Of a stretch of DNA of 64,000 bases, positions 20,581 to 30,444 are shown in pieces (position 1 is the stretch's first letter; every line of letters starts with the position of its first letter). Origin of the DNA: Cylindrotheca closterium (taxonomy: Eukaryota > Bacillariophyta > Bacillariophyceae > Bacillariales > Bacillariaceae). The DNA is taken from NCBI GenBank assembly GCA_933822405.4, contig CAKOGP040001881.1:248001-312000 (forward strand), given 5' to 3'. The notes under the pieces were generated by a model. That model was given only the letters and a program-made list of their open reading frames with translations. It searched no databases and was not told the origin of the DNA. Made by a program: the position numbers and the translations under genes.

Positions 20581-23500
20581 CTACGCTTTCCCCTTCTTTC
20601 TTAACCAGCCAATCATCTTGACCATCTCTTTGGCGCGCTCCTCTGAAGTCCCTTTCTTCGGAAGCATATTGTCTAACTTCTTGAAATAGTTGGCATCTTC
20701 GCATCCCATAACGTCCCCGCCTTCTTCCTTGATTCTTATGAAATTGAGAGCGTTTTCGTAATCTTGTTCTGGCGTTGATTCAGACGTCTTGACGACGTCG
20801 CCACTTTCAGCCTTTCTCGTCTTCTGCACCTTAACAAGGTCTTTCAAATTTAGCATGGGCTTGTCTTTGTCGTCCTCCTTCCTTATTAGCTTCACCTTTT
20901 TCTTCGAAGATTGACCCTTCGGAGACTTCATGATTTTGGCGGGCTTTTTCACTTTCGCTGGTTTAGGCACATCATCTGATTGTTTTTTCTTGTTCTTTTC
21001 CGAAGTTCGCCGCACCCAATTCAAAGCCTTTACAAGTTCCCTCGCTCTTTCCTCTGTTGAATGATCAGGATTCTGGGGAACCATGCCATCGAGCTTTTTG
21101 AAATACTTCGCATCTTCCATTGTTTCGTCGCGAGAAGTCAGCCAAACGACTGCGAGTTCATAGTCTCTCTCCGGATTCTGTTCTCCTGTTTTCATTGCCA
21201 TCAAAGTCTTTTTCTTCTTTCTTGGAGAGAGCATCGACTTCACACTCGGCAATGCTGCATTCTTTGAAGACTTCCCATCTTTACTTTTCTTCTTCTTTTT
21301 CGTTGCAGCCCGTGCTGGAGAGATTGATCTAGATGCGGACCTCGATCTTGATGGGGACCTTGATCTTGATTCCTTTGGTTTTGGAGAGCGCGACCGTGGT
21401 TTCGATTCCTTCTTTGATTTGGACCTTGATCGCGACCCTTTGCTTTTTGAAGTTTTGGGCACTTCCTCTTTTTTGCTTTTCTTAGATGACTTTGCATCAA
21501 CCTTTTTCTGTACAGCCTTGGGCGGTGCAAGGGGCTTTGGTGGTTCGTCGTCATCGCTGCCACTGATCGACTCAGCTCCCTCGCTAATGGTGTTGGTCTT
21601 CTCTTCCTCCTCCTCGGCGTCGAAGAAGCCCTGTTTGTCAACCCATTTCATTGCTTTTGCAATCTCCTTGGCTCTCTGCTGATTTGTTTGCGTCTCTTTC
21701 CCAGGCAGAGTTTTGTCCAGCTTTTGGAAGTATGCAGCTTCTTGTATATCAGCATCTCCTGTATTCAACCACTCTAATGCGTCTGCCTCATAAAAATGAC
21801 TTTCTAAAGGCTCCTTCGTTGTGTTAGATGAAGGATTTGTTTCTGCCGGCTTTTTTTCAGGGCTTGATGCTATCTCTGATTCCCTCTTTACTTCAACCTG
21901 CTTCTTCATCAATTCAAAAGTTTTCTCGATCCCGCTGTTTGAGTTTGTGGCTCCGTTTGCCTTTCCAGTTTTTTGGAGAAAGGCTAAAGCATATTGCATG
22001 CTGTCTGTTGAAGCGAGGGCCGGCGGTTTGAGTGTAATATCGTCCATGGCTTCTTGTTTCCGATTCGCCGTCTCTGCCTTTTTGCTTTTTGCTTTCTTCT
22101 TCTTCTTCTTCTTCTGCAGCTTTTTAACTGACTCTTGCATCTTCCACCAATTCATAGTCTGTTTCATCTCTTCAGCAGTCGGCGCCTTCAAGATTTTGGT
22201 ACCCTTCTTGTTTTCCATCCTCGTCACGACTGCAGTCATCTCCTCGGGGGTTGGATCTGCAGCCAGCTGCTTCGAAACATTTTCACTAATGTCTAATCCC
22301 TTCTTCTCGAGCCAGTTCAGTGCACTCGACATTTTCGGACCCGCATCTGGTATCTTGGAACTACTTGCGCCCTTGCCTTGCATCTGCTGCAATTTGGCAA
22401 GAGTGCCTGATGCTGCAGGTGCCTTTGCCCTGGCAATACTTGTTCCACCACTAATTCGATTTAGGTCAAGCCCCTTCTTCTTGAGCCATTTCAAGGATGA
22501 CATCATGCCATCAATATTAGTAGCAGTTCTCCTCTTCGGTTTTACCATAGGCTGCTTTGGCGGCTCGACGCTACCCTCGCTGTCGGAGGCTGTGTCGGTA
22601 ACAGTTTTAGTTTCTTCATTTTCAACTTCAACTGGTTTTGATTCGGACTCGTCTTTCTTTTCAGTTTCAACTGGTTTTGATTCGGAATCGTCTTCTTCAG
22701 TTTCAACTGGTTTTGATTCGGACTCGTCTTCTTTTTCAGTTTCAACTGGTTTTGATTCGGACTTTTCAGGCTTCAATTCTTTTTCAGTTTGAACTGGACT
22801 TGTTTCTTCCGTAGGCTGTTCCGGACCTTTCTCCTCGTCGAGCTCTTGGCGAGTAGCAGCCAAAGTCTCGATGTCATGCTTTCGAGTAAAACTCCAGTAC
22901 GCGATCAAGGCCTTTATTGAAGGCACCATCCCGTAGAATCTTGAAAGGTCTTCGTCAATATACTCAATGCTAATGCCTGCACTCTGGCCCTCATCCCAGT
23001 TTTCTCCGCGAAATTTGTCTACACTTACTCCGGTCGAGCCCAAGAATGCCCAAAGCTGTTGCATATCTTCGTCAGACGAGGAAACATACGGATAATCACT
23101 TTCCGTCAGCCAAGTCTGTAGTCTGTTTAGATCCTCGTCGGTTGGATCCTCATTCGGTTCCTGCGACGATTCTGACGACTTGTCTCGTTTTACGAATTCC
23201 CATGTTGATAACAACTCATTCACATCCAGTTCTTCAACTGGGATCTTGTCATCAACAGCTGCATCTACCTGCTGTGACCGTCGTTTCTCGGCTTCACGAA
23301 TCCATCGATTTGCATTTTCGAGGAATACCCATGTGTCCTCTAGCTCTTCGGTCTGGGGAGCTTGTTCTTCTTCTATCTCCAATTTACAAGCCCTGACCCA
23401 CTCCATTACATTCATCATCGTGTTCATATCAAACTTGCGGACAATGTAACCTCGAGTAATAGCCTGGATCTTGGTAGCAGAGCCATGTAATTGCGATTGC

Positions 23501-25215
23501 ACTTTGGTGATTGCATCCAGAGCTCCATCAAGTTTGCTTTGATCATGAGATAAACGTTTCTTTGTTGCTTCTAGTTCATCCAGAAGTTTGTATTCCTTGA
23601 GCCAGTTGAGTGCGGAAACAGCTGCTCCAAAATTTGACTTTCGGACTAAGTACCCCCTAGCAATTTTTTCGATACTTGTTGCAGCAGCATTCATCTGCTC
23701 TTGACGCGAGCGGATGGATGGTTTCTTCTTCGATTCTTGCCCAGCAGTCTCAGGTGTTGCTTCTTCTTCTTGGGTGTTGTTAAATGCCTTCTTAAGCGTG
23801 GAGAAACTTGCTGCTTTGTACGGATGCTCGGCCCCCACATCCCGTCTTGATTGCTCTCGCACTGATAATTTTTTCGTCACCGCAACAAAAGAAACTCCCA
23901 TACCGGCAGCTCTGCTCGCACCTCTTGTTAGTTCCGGGGGCACGAGGCATTCAATGGTTTTCGCAAATTCTTCAACTGCCCTTGCTCTCTCTTCCTCCGA
24001 TATCTCTGTTGGATCTCCCGTCAATGCCTTTTGAATATCTTGATTTTGTTGCAACCATCTTTGCACCCTCGTCATCGCCTCCTGGTCCTTCTTACGATGC
24101 AGAAAACCGCGACCCACAGCTTGAATTTTTGTCGCAGCACTATGCAGGAGGTATTGGCGAGCAGCAACATCCACCTTTCGCTCCTTATTGATTAGCTCTT
24201 CGACAGGATCGGTTCGGGCTTTGTCGAATCCTAGTTGTGCAATCTTTGCTTTGATACCTTCAACTTCTGGTTCATCCAAAGGTTGAATCTTTGGGAGCTC
24301 CATGTTCTGAAAGAAGAGACCCGCTTCAATGCTCTTTCGCAGGTCTTTGGCCCTCGGAGTGCTGTGGGTGTCAATATCGTAATTCGACTTATTTTTCTTG
24401 TTGAATTTTTTTTTTTGTGACATTGCATCTTTCGCGGTTTTCATCTTGTCACCAAAGTCCTTGAATACTGTCACCTTGTCCATGAAAGCGTCAGAGTTGC
24501 GTCGGGGAACTTGGAAGTTCCTCTTCTTTCTCTCCATTTTTGGCGACAAGGACGTCTTGTAATCTGATACCTTGTCTAGTATGGCCGACGAGTTTCGCCT
24601 AACAGACGTGGGTATTGCATTCTTTAGTCTGCTTGATGGAGAAGGTAAATCCGACATGCGCTTGGGACTAAGGAGTTTGGTCACGGTTTCACCGATTTTC
24701 TTCACCTTTTGTTTATCTTGCGCCGGAGGCGTACCATGATTGAAGTCAAGATCATCTCCAGTTTCCATGTTGCTAGTCGAGCTATTGAAAATGCTCGCTC
24801 GTTCCTTCACACCACCCACACTACCGCGTCGTTCAGTTGAAGGCTGAGTCCCAAGTTTTGTTTTCTCCTGCGATGGACTGTGAACAATCCAGGACTCTTT
24901 TCGCTCAGATGGACGAACAATCCTCTCTGCTTCATCGTCGGGTGCCAACGGTTCTTCAGCTGGTGCGTCATACTTTCTCTCGAGGTATTCTTGCAACTCA
25001 TCAGCGTTGAAATCATCAGATGCCAAACTCATATCATCACCGATGTCGACCACACTGCCAAAATGACTACCATCATCTCTCGAATCTGGTGGCGCTTGCT
25101 CCTCCAGCATACCCTCGATAACGGAACCAAGCATACCGGCGACTTTTATCCTACTCATTACACCTCGAGTGAATGCCTGCAGCTTTATCGCTGCTTCTAC
25201 TTCTGTGAGCCCCAT
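20581..25215 (-). CDS. Giant IQ-motif protein with novel YF-KLD repeats
   Basis: 1544 residues, intronless. At least four IQ-like motifs are seen: AAIKLQAFTRGVMSR (residue 8), SAATKIQAVGRGFLHRKK, AATSIEKIARGYLVRK and SATKIQAITRGYIVRK. The last three are each followed by a WL or WV helix. The middle part has M..AL.WL.KKGLD helices (for example SSLKWLKKKGLDLNR and SSALNWLEKKGLDIS), acidic tandem repeats of ESKPVETE (DNA 22627-22765, 36-39 bp units) and a Ser/Arg-rich stretch (SRSRSPSRSRSASRS). The C-terminal third holds three copies of an approximately 55-residue block with AxYFxKLDxxLP, RAKE..K and a closing W. IQ motifs usually bind calmodulin, so it is probably a large cytoskeletal or signalling scaffold, but no enzyme domain is visible and I do not recognise the family. 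Confidence 0.8.
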   Translation of the reverse strand: MGLTEVEAAIKLQAFTRGVMSRIKVAGMLGSVIEGMLEEQAPPDSRDDGSHFGSVVDIGDDMSLASDDFNADELQEYLERKYDAPAEEPLAPDDEAERIVRPSERKESWIVHSPSQEKTKLGTQPSTERRGSVGGVKERASIFNSSTSNMETGDDLDFNHGTPPAQDKQKVKKIGETVTKLLSPKRMSDLPSPSSRLKNAIPTSVRRNSSAILDKVSDYKTSLSPKMERKKRNFQVPRRNSDAFMDKVTVFKDFGDKMKTAKDAMSQKKKFNKKNKSNYDIDTHSTPRAKDLRKSIEAGLFFQNMELPKIQPLDEPEVEGIKAKIAQLGFDKARTDPVEELINKERKVDVAARQYLLHSAATKIQAVGRGFLHRKKDQEAMTRVQRWLQQNQDIQKALTGDPTEISEEERARAVEEFAKTIECLVPPELTRGASRAAGMGVSFVAVTKKLSVREQSRRDVGAEHPYKAASFSTLKKAFNNTQEEEATPETAGQESKKKPSIRSRQEQMNAAATSIEKIARGYLVRKSNFGAAVSALNWLKEYKLLDELEATKKRLSHDQSKLDGALDAITKVQSQLHGSATKIQAITRGYIVRKFDMNTMMNVMEWVRACKLEIEEEQAPQTEELEDTWVFLENANRWIREAEKRRSQQVDAAVDDKIPVEELDVNELLSTWEFVKRDKSSESSQEPNEDPTDEDLNRLQTWLTESDYPYVSSSDEDMQQLWAFLGSTGVSVDKFRGENWDEGQSAGISIEYIDEDLSRFYGMVPSIKALIAYWSFTRKHDIETLAATRQELDEEKGPEQPTEETSPVQTEKELKPEKSESKPVETEKEDESESKPVETEEDDSESKPVETEKKDESESKPVEVENEETKTVTDTASDSEGSVEPPKQPMVKPKRRTATNIDGMMSSLKWLKKKGLDLNRISGGTSIARAKAPAASGTLAKLQQMQGKGASSSKIPDAGPKMSSALNWLEKKGLDISENVSKQLAADPTPEEMTAVVTRMENKKGTKILKAPTAEEMKQTMNWWKMQESVKKLQKKKKKKKAKSKKAETANRKQEAMDDITLKPPALASTDSMQYALAFLQKTGKANGATNSNSGIEKTFELMKKQVEVKRESEIASSPEKKPAETNPSSNTTKEPLESHFYEADALEWLNTGDADIQEAAYFQKLDKTLPGKETQTNQQRAKEIAKAMKWVDKQGFFDAEEEEEKTNTISEGAESISGSDDDEPPKPLAPPKAVQKKVDAKSSKKSKKEEVPKTSKSKGSRSRSKSKKESKPRSRSPKPKESRSRSPSRSRSASRSISPARAATKKKKKSKDGKSSKNAALPSVKSMLSPRKKKKTLMAMKTGEQNPERDYELAVVWLTSRDETMEDAKYFKKLDGMVPQNPDHSTEERARELVKALNWVRRTSEKNKKKQSDDVPKPAKVKKPAKIMKSPKGQSSKKKVKLIRKEDDKDKPMLNLKDLVKVQKTRKAESGDVVKTSESTPEQDYENALNFIRIKEEGGDVMGCEDANYFKKLDNMLPKKGTSEERAKEMVKMIGWLRKKGKA
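22627..22765 (-). repeat. 36/39-bp minisatellite inside the IQ-protein gene
   Basis: The core actggttttgattcgga recurs at 22631, 22670, 22706 and 22745, encoding ESKPVE repeats in the acidic linker of the giant IQ protein. In-frame, so length change would be tolerated. Confidence 0.85.
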
Positions 25216-25527
25216 GATTTCTACACTTGCTGCTAGCTCAAGCGCAATATCTCAAGTGGAATAGCTCGAGTCTACCGGTTTCCTGAGACGTGGATAGATG
25301 ATCGTTGTTGAGGTTTAGAGTGACCACCAGCTTCGAATGCCAGGTTGAAAGGAGGCTTCGTAGTCAAGGTTGGTCATACTGATACCAAGCGGTAATCTTC
25401 GCCTAAAATTTTGATCGTTGACATGCAAAAACGCGTTAAGTGCTGCGGTGATCCTTAAATAAAAAAATGTTTCGTCGACAAAAGTTCGAATAGATCAATC
25501 ATTAATCACATGCGAGAATTGGAGTAG
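25216..25527. other. Intergenic, promoter side of the IQ-protein gene
   Basis: About 310 bp between the IQ-protein start and the coproporphyrinogen oxidase stop, both on the minus strand. It contains ctaccggttt near 25272, a one-base variant of the TACCGGTA palindrome. No gene seen. Confidence 0.5.
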
Positions 25528-26726
25528 CTACTCAGTGGTGGCCCAATCCTTCGGTTTCTTTAGAATTGCCACCAACCGAGCCTCCTCACTACCATCTTTA
25601 ATGTCATGATTGTATTCCCAAGCAATCAATGGTGGTGCCGATACCATTACACCTTCCACCCTAGGATTTGCATTGGCCAAGCCAAATTTGACCCCACGAT
25701 CGTACAATAGGTTGAACTCTAGGTATCGTCCACGACGAAGTAGTTGCCACTGCTTTTGTTGCTGCGTGAACTTTGTCTTTCTTCGTTTCTCTACAATGGG
25801 ACGCCAAGATGGCACCCAAGACTCGGCCACTCCCTTTACAAAATTCATTGCTTCCGGGGTTGCCTCCATATCATCAAAGAAAATACCACCGGTTCCACGA
25901 TGCTCTGATCTGGCTGGAAGATAAAAGTAGTCGTCGCAATGCTTCTTTAGTGCTTCATATGAAAATTCTTCTGGATTATGTGCACATAGGTCGCGATACT
26001 GTTTGGGGTCGTATGGCATTCAATGACAAGGTTCAGGAGGGCGTGACTACTCAATAGTACACTTTCATCCGCAATACGTACCATGTTGTGAAAAAATGTG
26101 ACATCTTCGTCAAACAGAAAGTACGGGGTTAAATCAGCACCTCCTCCAAACCACGCCATCGTTGCCTTCTCGGATTCAGATTCCACCAAGAAAATGCGGA
26201 CATCAGAACGAAAGGTAGGGATCATAGGACTCCGACTGTGCAAGACGATACTTAAGGCAGCTGCCGAATACACATCTCCTGGCTGAATGTTCAAATCTTG
26301 TCGAGAACGGATGGCAGCTGCTCGTTCAGCTGATAGAATTCCGCGACGAATCAGGGTCAAGGAGCAGGCTCCTTTTTCCACAATGTCACCACCTTGAATC
26401 ACCCTTGTCATACCTCCCGAGAGAGACCCCCCATCAAAATCGTCTTCAAATACACCCCACTTGTCGTTAGAAAATTTTTCTCCCCCACCATCTAGCTCTT
26501 CCACTTGCTCAATAATGGATGCCTGAGTTTCCTTGAGAAATTCCACAAAGTCGGTAAAGACGGAGGACCCATCAGATGATTTCTCCGATGACGCTTGTTC
26601 CTGCCGATACGAAACCTTCCGATGCGACTGAGTGGGAGCAAATGAGGAAGCTGAACTGAAAAATAAGGCTATCATACAAAATGTTAGAGTCCATGATTGG
26701 CCGCGACACATTCCGGCAAGGTTCAT
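25528..26726 (-). CDS. CPOX: Coproporphyrinogen III oxidase (aerobic), plastid-targeted
   Basis: Two exons, 26082-26726 and 25528-25998, encode 371 residues. The 83-bp intron runs from GTACGT to the CAG before TATCGC. This acceptor restores the family sequence across the junction, HNM joined to YRDLCAHNPEEF and then CDDYF, although the open frame reaches further upstream. A signal peptide ends FFSSASSF-APT, an ASAFAP plastid motif. Family blocks: GGMTRVIQGGDIVEKG, VLHSRSPMIPTFRSDVRIF, WFGGGADLTPYFLFDEDV, RGTGGIFFDDM, RGRYLEFNLLYDRGVKFGL and VMVSAPPLIAWEYNH. The enzyme decarboxylates coproporphyrinogen III with oxygen to protoporphyrinogen IX in heme and chlorophyll synthesis. Start chosen at MNLAGM; an ATG 15 bp downstream is possible. 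Confidence 0.95.
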
Positions 26727-27079
26727 TTTGTTGTCACTGGAAATAATAGAGTTGTTGACGTTTGTTTTGTTTTGGTTGATGATTTGGATGTGGCACTTTT
26801 GTGAATTTGAACATGGGGGAGGGGAGTGGATACAGGAGGTGGAATCATGTGTCAACCCAATTTTCACTTTTGGACAAACTTTTTTAAAATTTTATAAAAT
26901 CAGAAAATGCGATCATTATTATTTTTATACGGACTTTTCGATCGAATTTATGTGGCGATCGGACTTTTTTTGTATGGTTCTTCATGTAAATTCCAACTCT
27001 GAGAACGATCAACAACGACGAGGAAACAACAAGCTAAAGACCTAACAGTAATCCTGCTACATGTACGCTCATTTCCAAC
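26727..27079. other. Divergent promoter region, CPOX / coiled-coil gene
   Basis: 353 bp, AT-rich, between two divergent starts. Contains a run of A/T-rich stretches (26878-26900, 26920-26940). No gene, repeat or conserved RNA recognised. Confidence 0.5.
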
Positions 27080-30000
27080 ATGCCCTCTCAATCAGAAAGA
27101 TCATCGCCCCGTTTTCGGAGAAAAGAGAAGGGAACATCTAGCGAGAAGAATGGAGCTCAAACATCTACACCAGTCGAAAAAAATCTCAAATCTGCAAGAA
27201 AGATGATATCAATGACAGGGGAAGTTTCTTCAGCATCTCCTGATTTGACCGACCTCCGCAAGAGACAGTCCCATGGTTTAGCGCCACCATCGTCTTTCGA
27301 AGCGTTGGTATCCCCACCGAGACGACTCAGAAATTCAATTGCAGTTACACCAAAAATTCCTTCCTTCGCATCTCCTGGACAAGCAGCTTCATTGTTTCGC
27401 AAGAAGAAAAGTCGAGCTCGATATCCAGCCCCACCGCCACCTGAAACATTCTATGAGTCTTCGCCATCACCTGATGGCAGAAAGGAAGGAAGGAAAGTTG
27501 AAGGCAATGCGTCCAACGATGATTTTCCATCGTCGGATACTTGCGGATTAGAGGACGTTGAAGAGGCTGAGAAGGTTTCAGTGGCTGAGAAGGTGGAGGA
27601 GTCGAGCTTTCATCAGCGAATGCATTGTAGCATCTCTTCGCCCCCTCTGATGAATAGTCCAGAAAGCCCCTCGTCTGGACGAGGACGAAAAGCGAAAAAT
27701 AGCGACTCAGAACAACAAGCGGCGATGATGAAGAGGAGTTTATCCCCTCCACCTTTGTCACCTGAAGTGGATTCCAATTTACCAGAACGGGGAAGGAAAC
27801 TAAAAGTGCTCGCCCCAGACCTTCCATTGACTTTCAGAAAGACTACGTCTGGCTCCAGTTCACGGTCCGTGTCGCGATCGATATCACCATCCGTATCTCG
27901 ATCATCTCGATCCGAGTCACCATCAGTTTCACCAGATGGACGAAAAGCACAATCGATGGCGGCTAATTTCTTCTCATCTTTGTCATCGCCGACTGGAGCT
28001 GGTGCAGAATTCCGGCGAAGAGAATCCGTTTCCTCAGGGCCACCGCCCTCTTTCAAACATTTGGTATCTCCTGAGTCGATGCGAGGAAGGAAGTCGATCG
28101 CAGTGCCAGATGGCTTGTCGTCAGTCTCAGGTCATGGTGGCCCAGGCGCAACATTTCGAAAAAGAGAATCCATGTCTCCAGGTGCCCCGCCCTCTTTTCG
28201 AGCTGCAGCACTATCTCCGGGGTCGTTGCGAGGAAGGAGATCGGTTGCAGTACCGGGTGGGCTATTGTCGGCTTCATCTCATGATGGCCCAGATGGGTCG
28301 TCGAGAGGAAGGAGATCGGTTGTAGTACCAGATGGCCTGTCGTCTGTATCATCTCATGATGGTCCAGGAGCGAAATTCCGCAGGCGAGAGTCCCTGTCAG
28401 AATCTCCGGCATCTATTGCAGCGCGTGGTGGCTTCTTGTTGTCGGTTTCATCTCATGATGGCCCAGGTGCTAGCCCAGGTGCTATGTCTCCGGGGTCGTT
28501 GCGAGGAAGGAGATCGATCGCAGTATCAGGCGGCTTGTTGTCGACTTCATCTCATGATCGCCCAGGTGCCGTATCTCCGGGGTCGTTGCGAGGAAGGAGA
28601 TCGGTTGGAGTACAAGGTAGTTTATTGTCGGCTTCATCTCATGATGGCCCAGGTGCCACATCTCCGGGATCGCTTCAAGGAAGGAGATCGGTTGCAGTTT
28701 CAGGTGCCTTATCATCTCGCGAGAATTCTATTTCGCCCTCTGTGTCACCAGAAAGATGGAAACCAAAATCGATGTCTACTTTTTTGTCTCCTGGTTCAGA
28801 TCAAGGTGGAATCAAAGAAGGGTTCGGTCAAAGGGGATCACAACACAATTCATCAAAAGGTCTTACAACTCCACCGTCATCAAGGAGGTCATTTGCGGTA
28901 CCAGGTGACCTATCATCTCTTTCAGCTCACGGACCACGGCGAACAAGGCAGTCCATCGCAATCATTGGCAACTTGTCTTCTCTTTCGTCTCATGATGGCG
29001 GAGGTTCTCTCAACGCTTTGGTAACTCCAACACAATTGGGTAGGAAAGGGCTTGGAATGATCAATGAAAAAGAAATTCCTTCTTTTGCCTCTCCTCGTGG
29101 ACAGAAGATGCAGGCGAGCAAGAAATGGACATCGACCTATTTAGACAAGCCAATGGGCGGTCCCAGAGGAGCAGTGAAGAAGAATAAAAAAGAGATGTCC
29201 CCTGTTGCACTTGGCCAATTGAGCGGCTCGTATATGGAAAAGTCGCCAGGAGGATTCAACAGCCGCGTGTCGATGTCGCCAGGAAGCCTTTCCAGATTGT
29301 CTATATCGAAAATGGCCATGGTTATGCCTCAAAATTTGGATGATACTCCCGAAGATATTAGTATTCAGGTGACAATTCCAGATATCGAATTGAAAATCCT
29401 GGCTCGTAAAGAGCAACAAAAAAAGGCACTAGAATATTCCGTTCCTGAACACATCCGAAAGTACCGTGAGCGAGAAGAACGGGTAAAGACAGCAGCTGAG
29501 GAAAAGGAATATCAACAGCGAGAACTGGCAATCGCCTACATTTATGGATGGGCAGCTAGAACCAGGTATAAGAATATGAGACGAGAAAGAGACAAGAAAC
29601 TAGCGAAGATCGCAAAGGAGAAATCTGCCATGGAGCTAAGGTACCGGTCTGCTCTGAGGGTGCAGACAAGATACAGAATGTATGTTAAACGAAAACGATA
29701 TCTGCATTTGATTGATTGCCGGCGGAGGAGAGCGAAGAATAGTAAGCAGATCAAAAAGATAGAAAAAAGGCTTGCCAAGATCCCGAAGGAGGCATCAGCT
29801 GAACTGAAGACATTGAAAAAGGAACATTTAAAGAAAAAGAAGGAAATGAAGAGAGAAATGAAGAAACTGAAAGTCACGGATGCAGAACAACAGAACCAAA
29901 ACTTGATTGAATATCTCAGAGAAGAGAACAGAAAACTCAGAGAATTAAGACAGTCAATGCAAGCGGATCACAGCTTGTTACAAAAACAGTTTGGGATGTT

Positions 30001-30379
30001 GGATACGAAGTCTGCCGAGATTGATAAAAGATTCAACAGCCTTAAAAAGTTTGTGGCGCACAAGAACGAGTCACTTCAGAAGACTGAAACTGTTCTACAA
30101 AAGTGCAGGCATAAGTACCTCCCAAATCATCGGAAGGAACTTGCCAACCGGAACCTGCACTGTGTCATAGAGATGCGAATAAAGGATTTGTACCAGAAAC
30201 GACTGGATAGGATCCTGGATGAAGTCAGTACTGTAGCCAAGGAGCGAGAACTCCGCAAGGACGCCAAAAGGGCGACGAGAGAGGTCAACCGGGAGCTTTC
30301 CAAACTCCCTGTCTTAGAAAAACCAGCAGACTTGATAGAACTACTGGAAGAATTGGATTGGACACGTAAATATTCTTAA
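27080..30379 (+). CDS. Headless-myosin-like protein: Ser repeats, IQ, coiled-coil tail module
   Basis: 1099 residues, intronless. The first about 760 residues are disordered, rich in Ser/Pro/Arg and full of repeats. The best are 29-residue units of the form SPGSLRGRRSVAVxGG plus LLSxSSHDGPGA (DNA 28213-28715, 87-bp period), with looser copies either side. Residues about 810-870 have two IQ-like segments, ELAIAYIYGWAARTRYKN and ALRVQTRYRMYVKRKRY. A Lys-rich coiled coil follows, then LIEYLREENRKLR and, 66 residues on, a basic turn, with YLPNHRKEL between. This neck, coiled-coil and tail order copies that of the myosin at 3665, but the motor is replaced by the repeat region. It is likely a cytoskeleton-associated protein; function unknown. 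It shares a divergent promoter with CPOX. Confidence 0.78.
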   Translation: MPSQSERSSPRFRRKEKGTSSEKNGAQTSTPVEKNLKSARKMISMTGEVSSASPDLTDLRKRQSHGLAPPSSFEALVSPPRRLRNSIAVTPKIPSFASPGQAASLFRKKKSRARYPAPPPPETFYESSPSPDGRKEGRKVEGNASNDDFPSSDTCGLEDVEEAEKVSVAEKVEESSFHQRMHCSISSPPLMNSPESPSSGRGRKAKNSDSEQQAAMMKRSLSPPPLSPEVDSNLPERGRKLKVLAPDLPLTFRKTTSGSSSRSVSRSISPSVSRSSRSESPSVSPDGRKAQSMAANFFSSLSSPTGAGAEFRRRESVSSGPPPSFKHLVSPESMRGRKSIAVPDGLSSVSGHGGPGATFRKRESMSPGAPPSFRAAALSPGSLRGRRSVAVPGGLLSASSHDGPDGSSRGRRSVVVPDGLSSVSSHDGPGAKFRRRESLSESPASIAARGGFLLSVSSHDGPGASPGAMSPGSLRGRRSIAVSGGLLSTSSHDRPGAVSPGSLRGRRSVGVQGSLLSASSHDGPGATSPGSLQGRRSVAVSGALSSRENSISPSVSPERWKPKSMSTFLSPGSDQGGIKEGFGQRGSQHNSSKGLTTPPSSRRSFAVPGDLSSLSAHGPRRTRQSIAIIGNLSSLSSHDGGGSLNALVTPTQLGRKGLGMINEKEIPSFASPRGQKMQASKKWTSTYLDKPMGGPRGAVKKNKKEMSPVALGQLSGSYMEKSPGGFNSRVSMSPGSLSRLSISKMAMVMPQNLDDTPEDISIQVTIPDIELKILARKEQQKKALEYSVPEHIRKYREREERVKTAAEEKEYQQRELAIAYIYGWAARTRYKNMRRERDKKLAKIAKEKSAMELRYRSALRVQTRYRMYVKRKRYLHLIDCRRRRAKNSKQIKKIEKRLAKIPKEASAELKTLKKEHLKKKKEMKREMKKLKVTDAEQQNQNLIEYLREENRKLRELRQSMQADHSLLQKQFGMLDTKSAEIDKRFNSLKKFVAHKNESLQKTETVLQKCRHKYLPNHRKELANRNLHCVIEMRIKDLYQKRLDRILDEVSTVAKERELRKDAKRATREVNRELSKLPVLEKPADLIELLEELDWTRKYS
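28213..28715 (+). repeat. 87-bp coding minisatellite
   Basis: Units beginning tctccgg recur at 28487, 28574 and 28661 (period 87 bp), with earlier, less regular copies from 28213. Each encodes 29 residues of the Ser-rich repeat region of the gene at 27080. Confidence 0.85.
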
Positions 30380-30444
30380 CAAATTTGATTGAACGTGTAG
30401 AAACATCAAAAGCTGCACCTTTACACTTCCATAAATACAGGACC

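Noticed and set aside
21821..22792. 323-codon plus-strand frame, Ser/Phe-rich
   Set aside because: Antisense shadow of the repeat-rich IQ protein; composition is what complementing Lys/Glu codons gives.
25966..26019. CPOX second exon starting at the internal ATG 26019
   Set aside because: An in-frame TGA lies directly before it and no acceptor precedes it; the acceptor at 25999-26000 restores the conserved segment instead.
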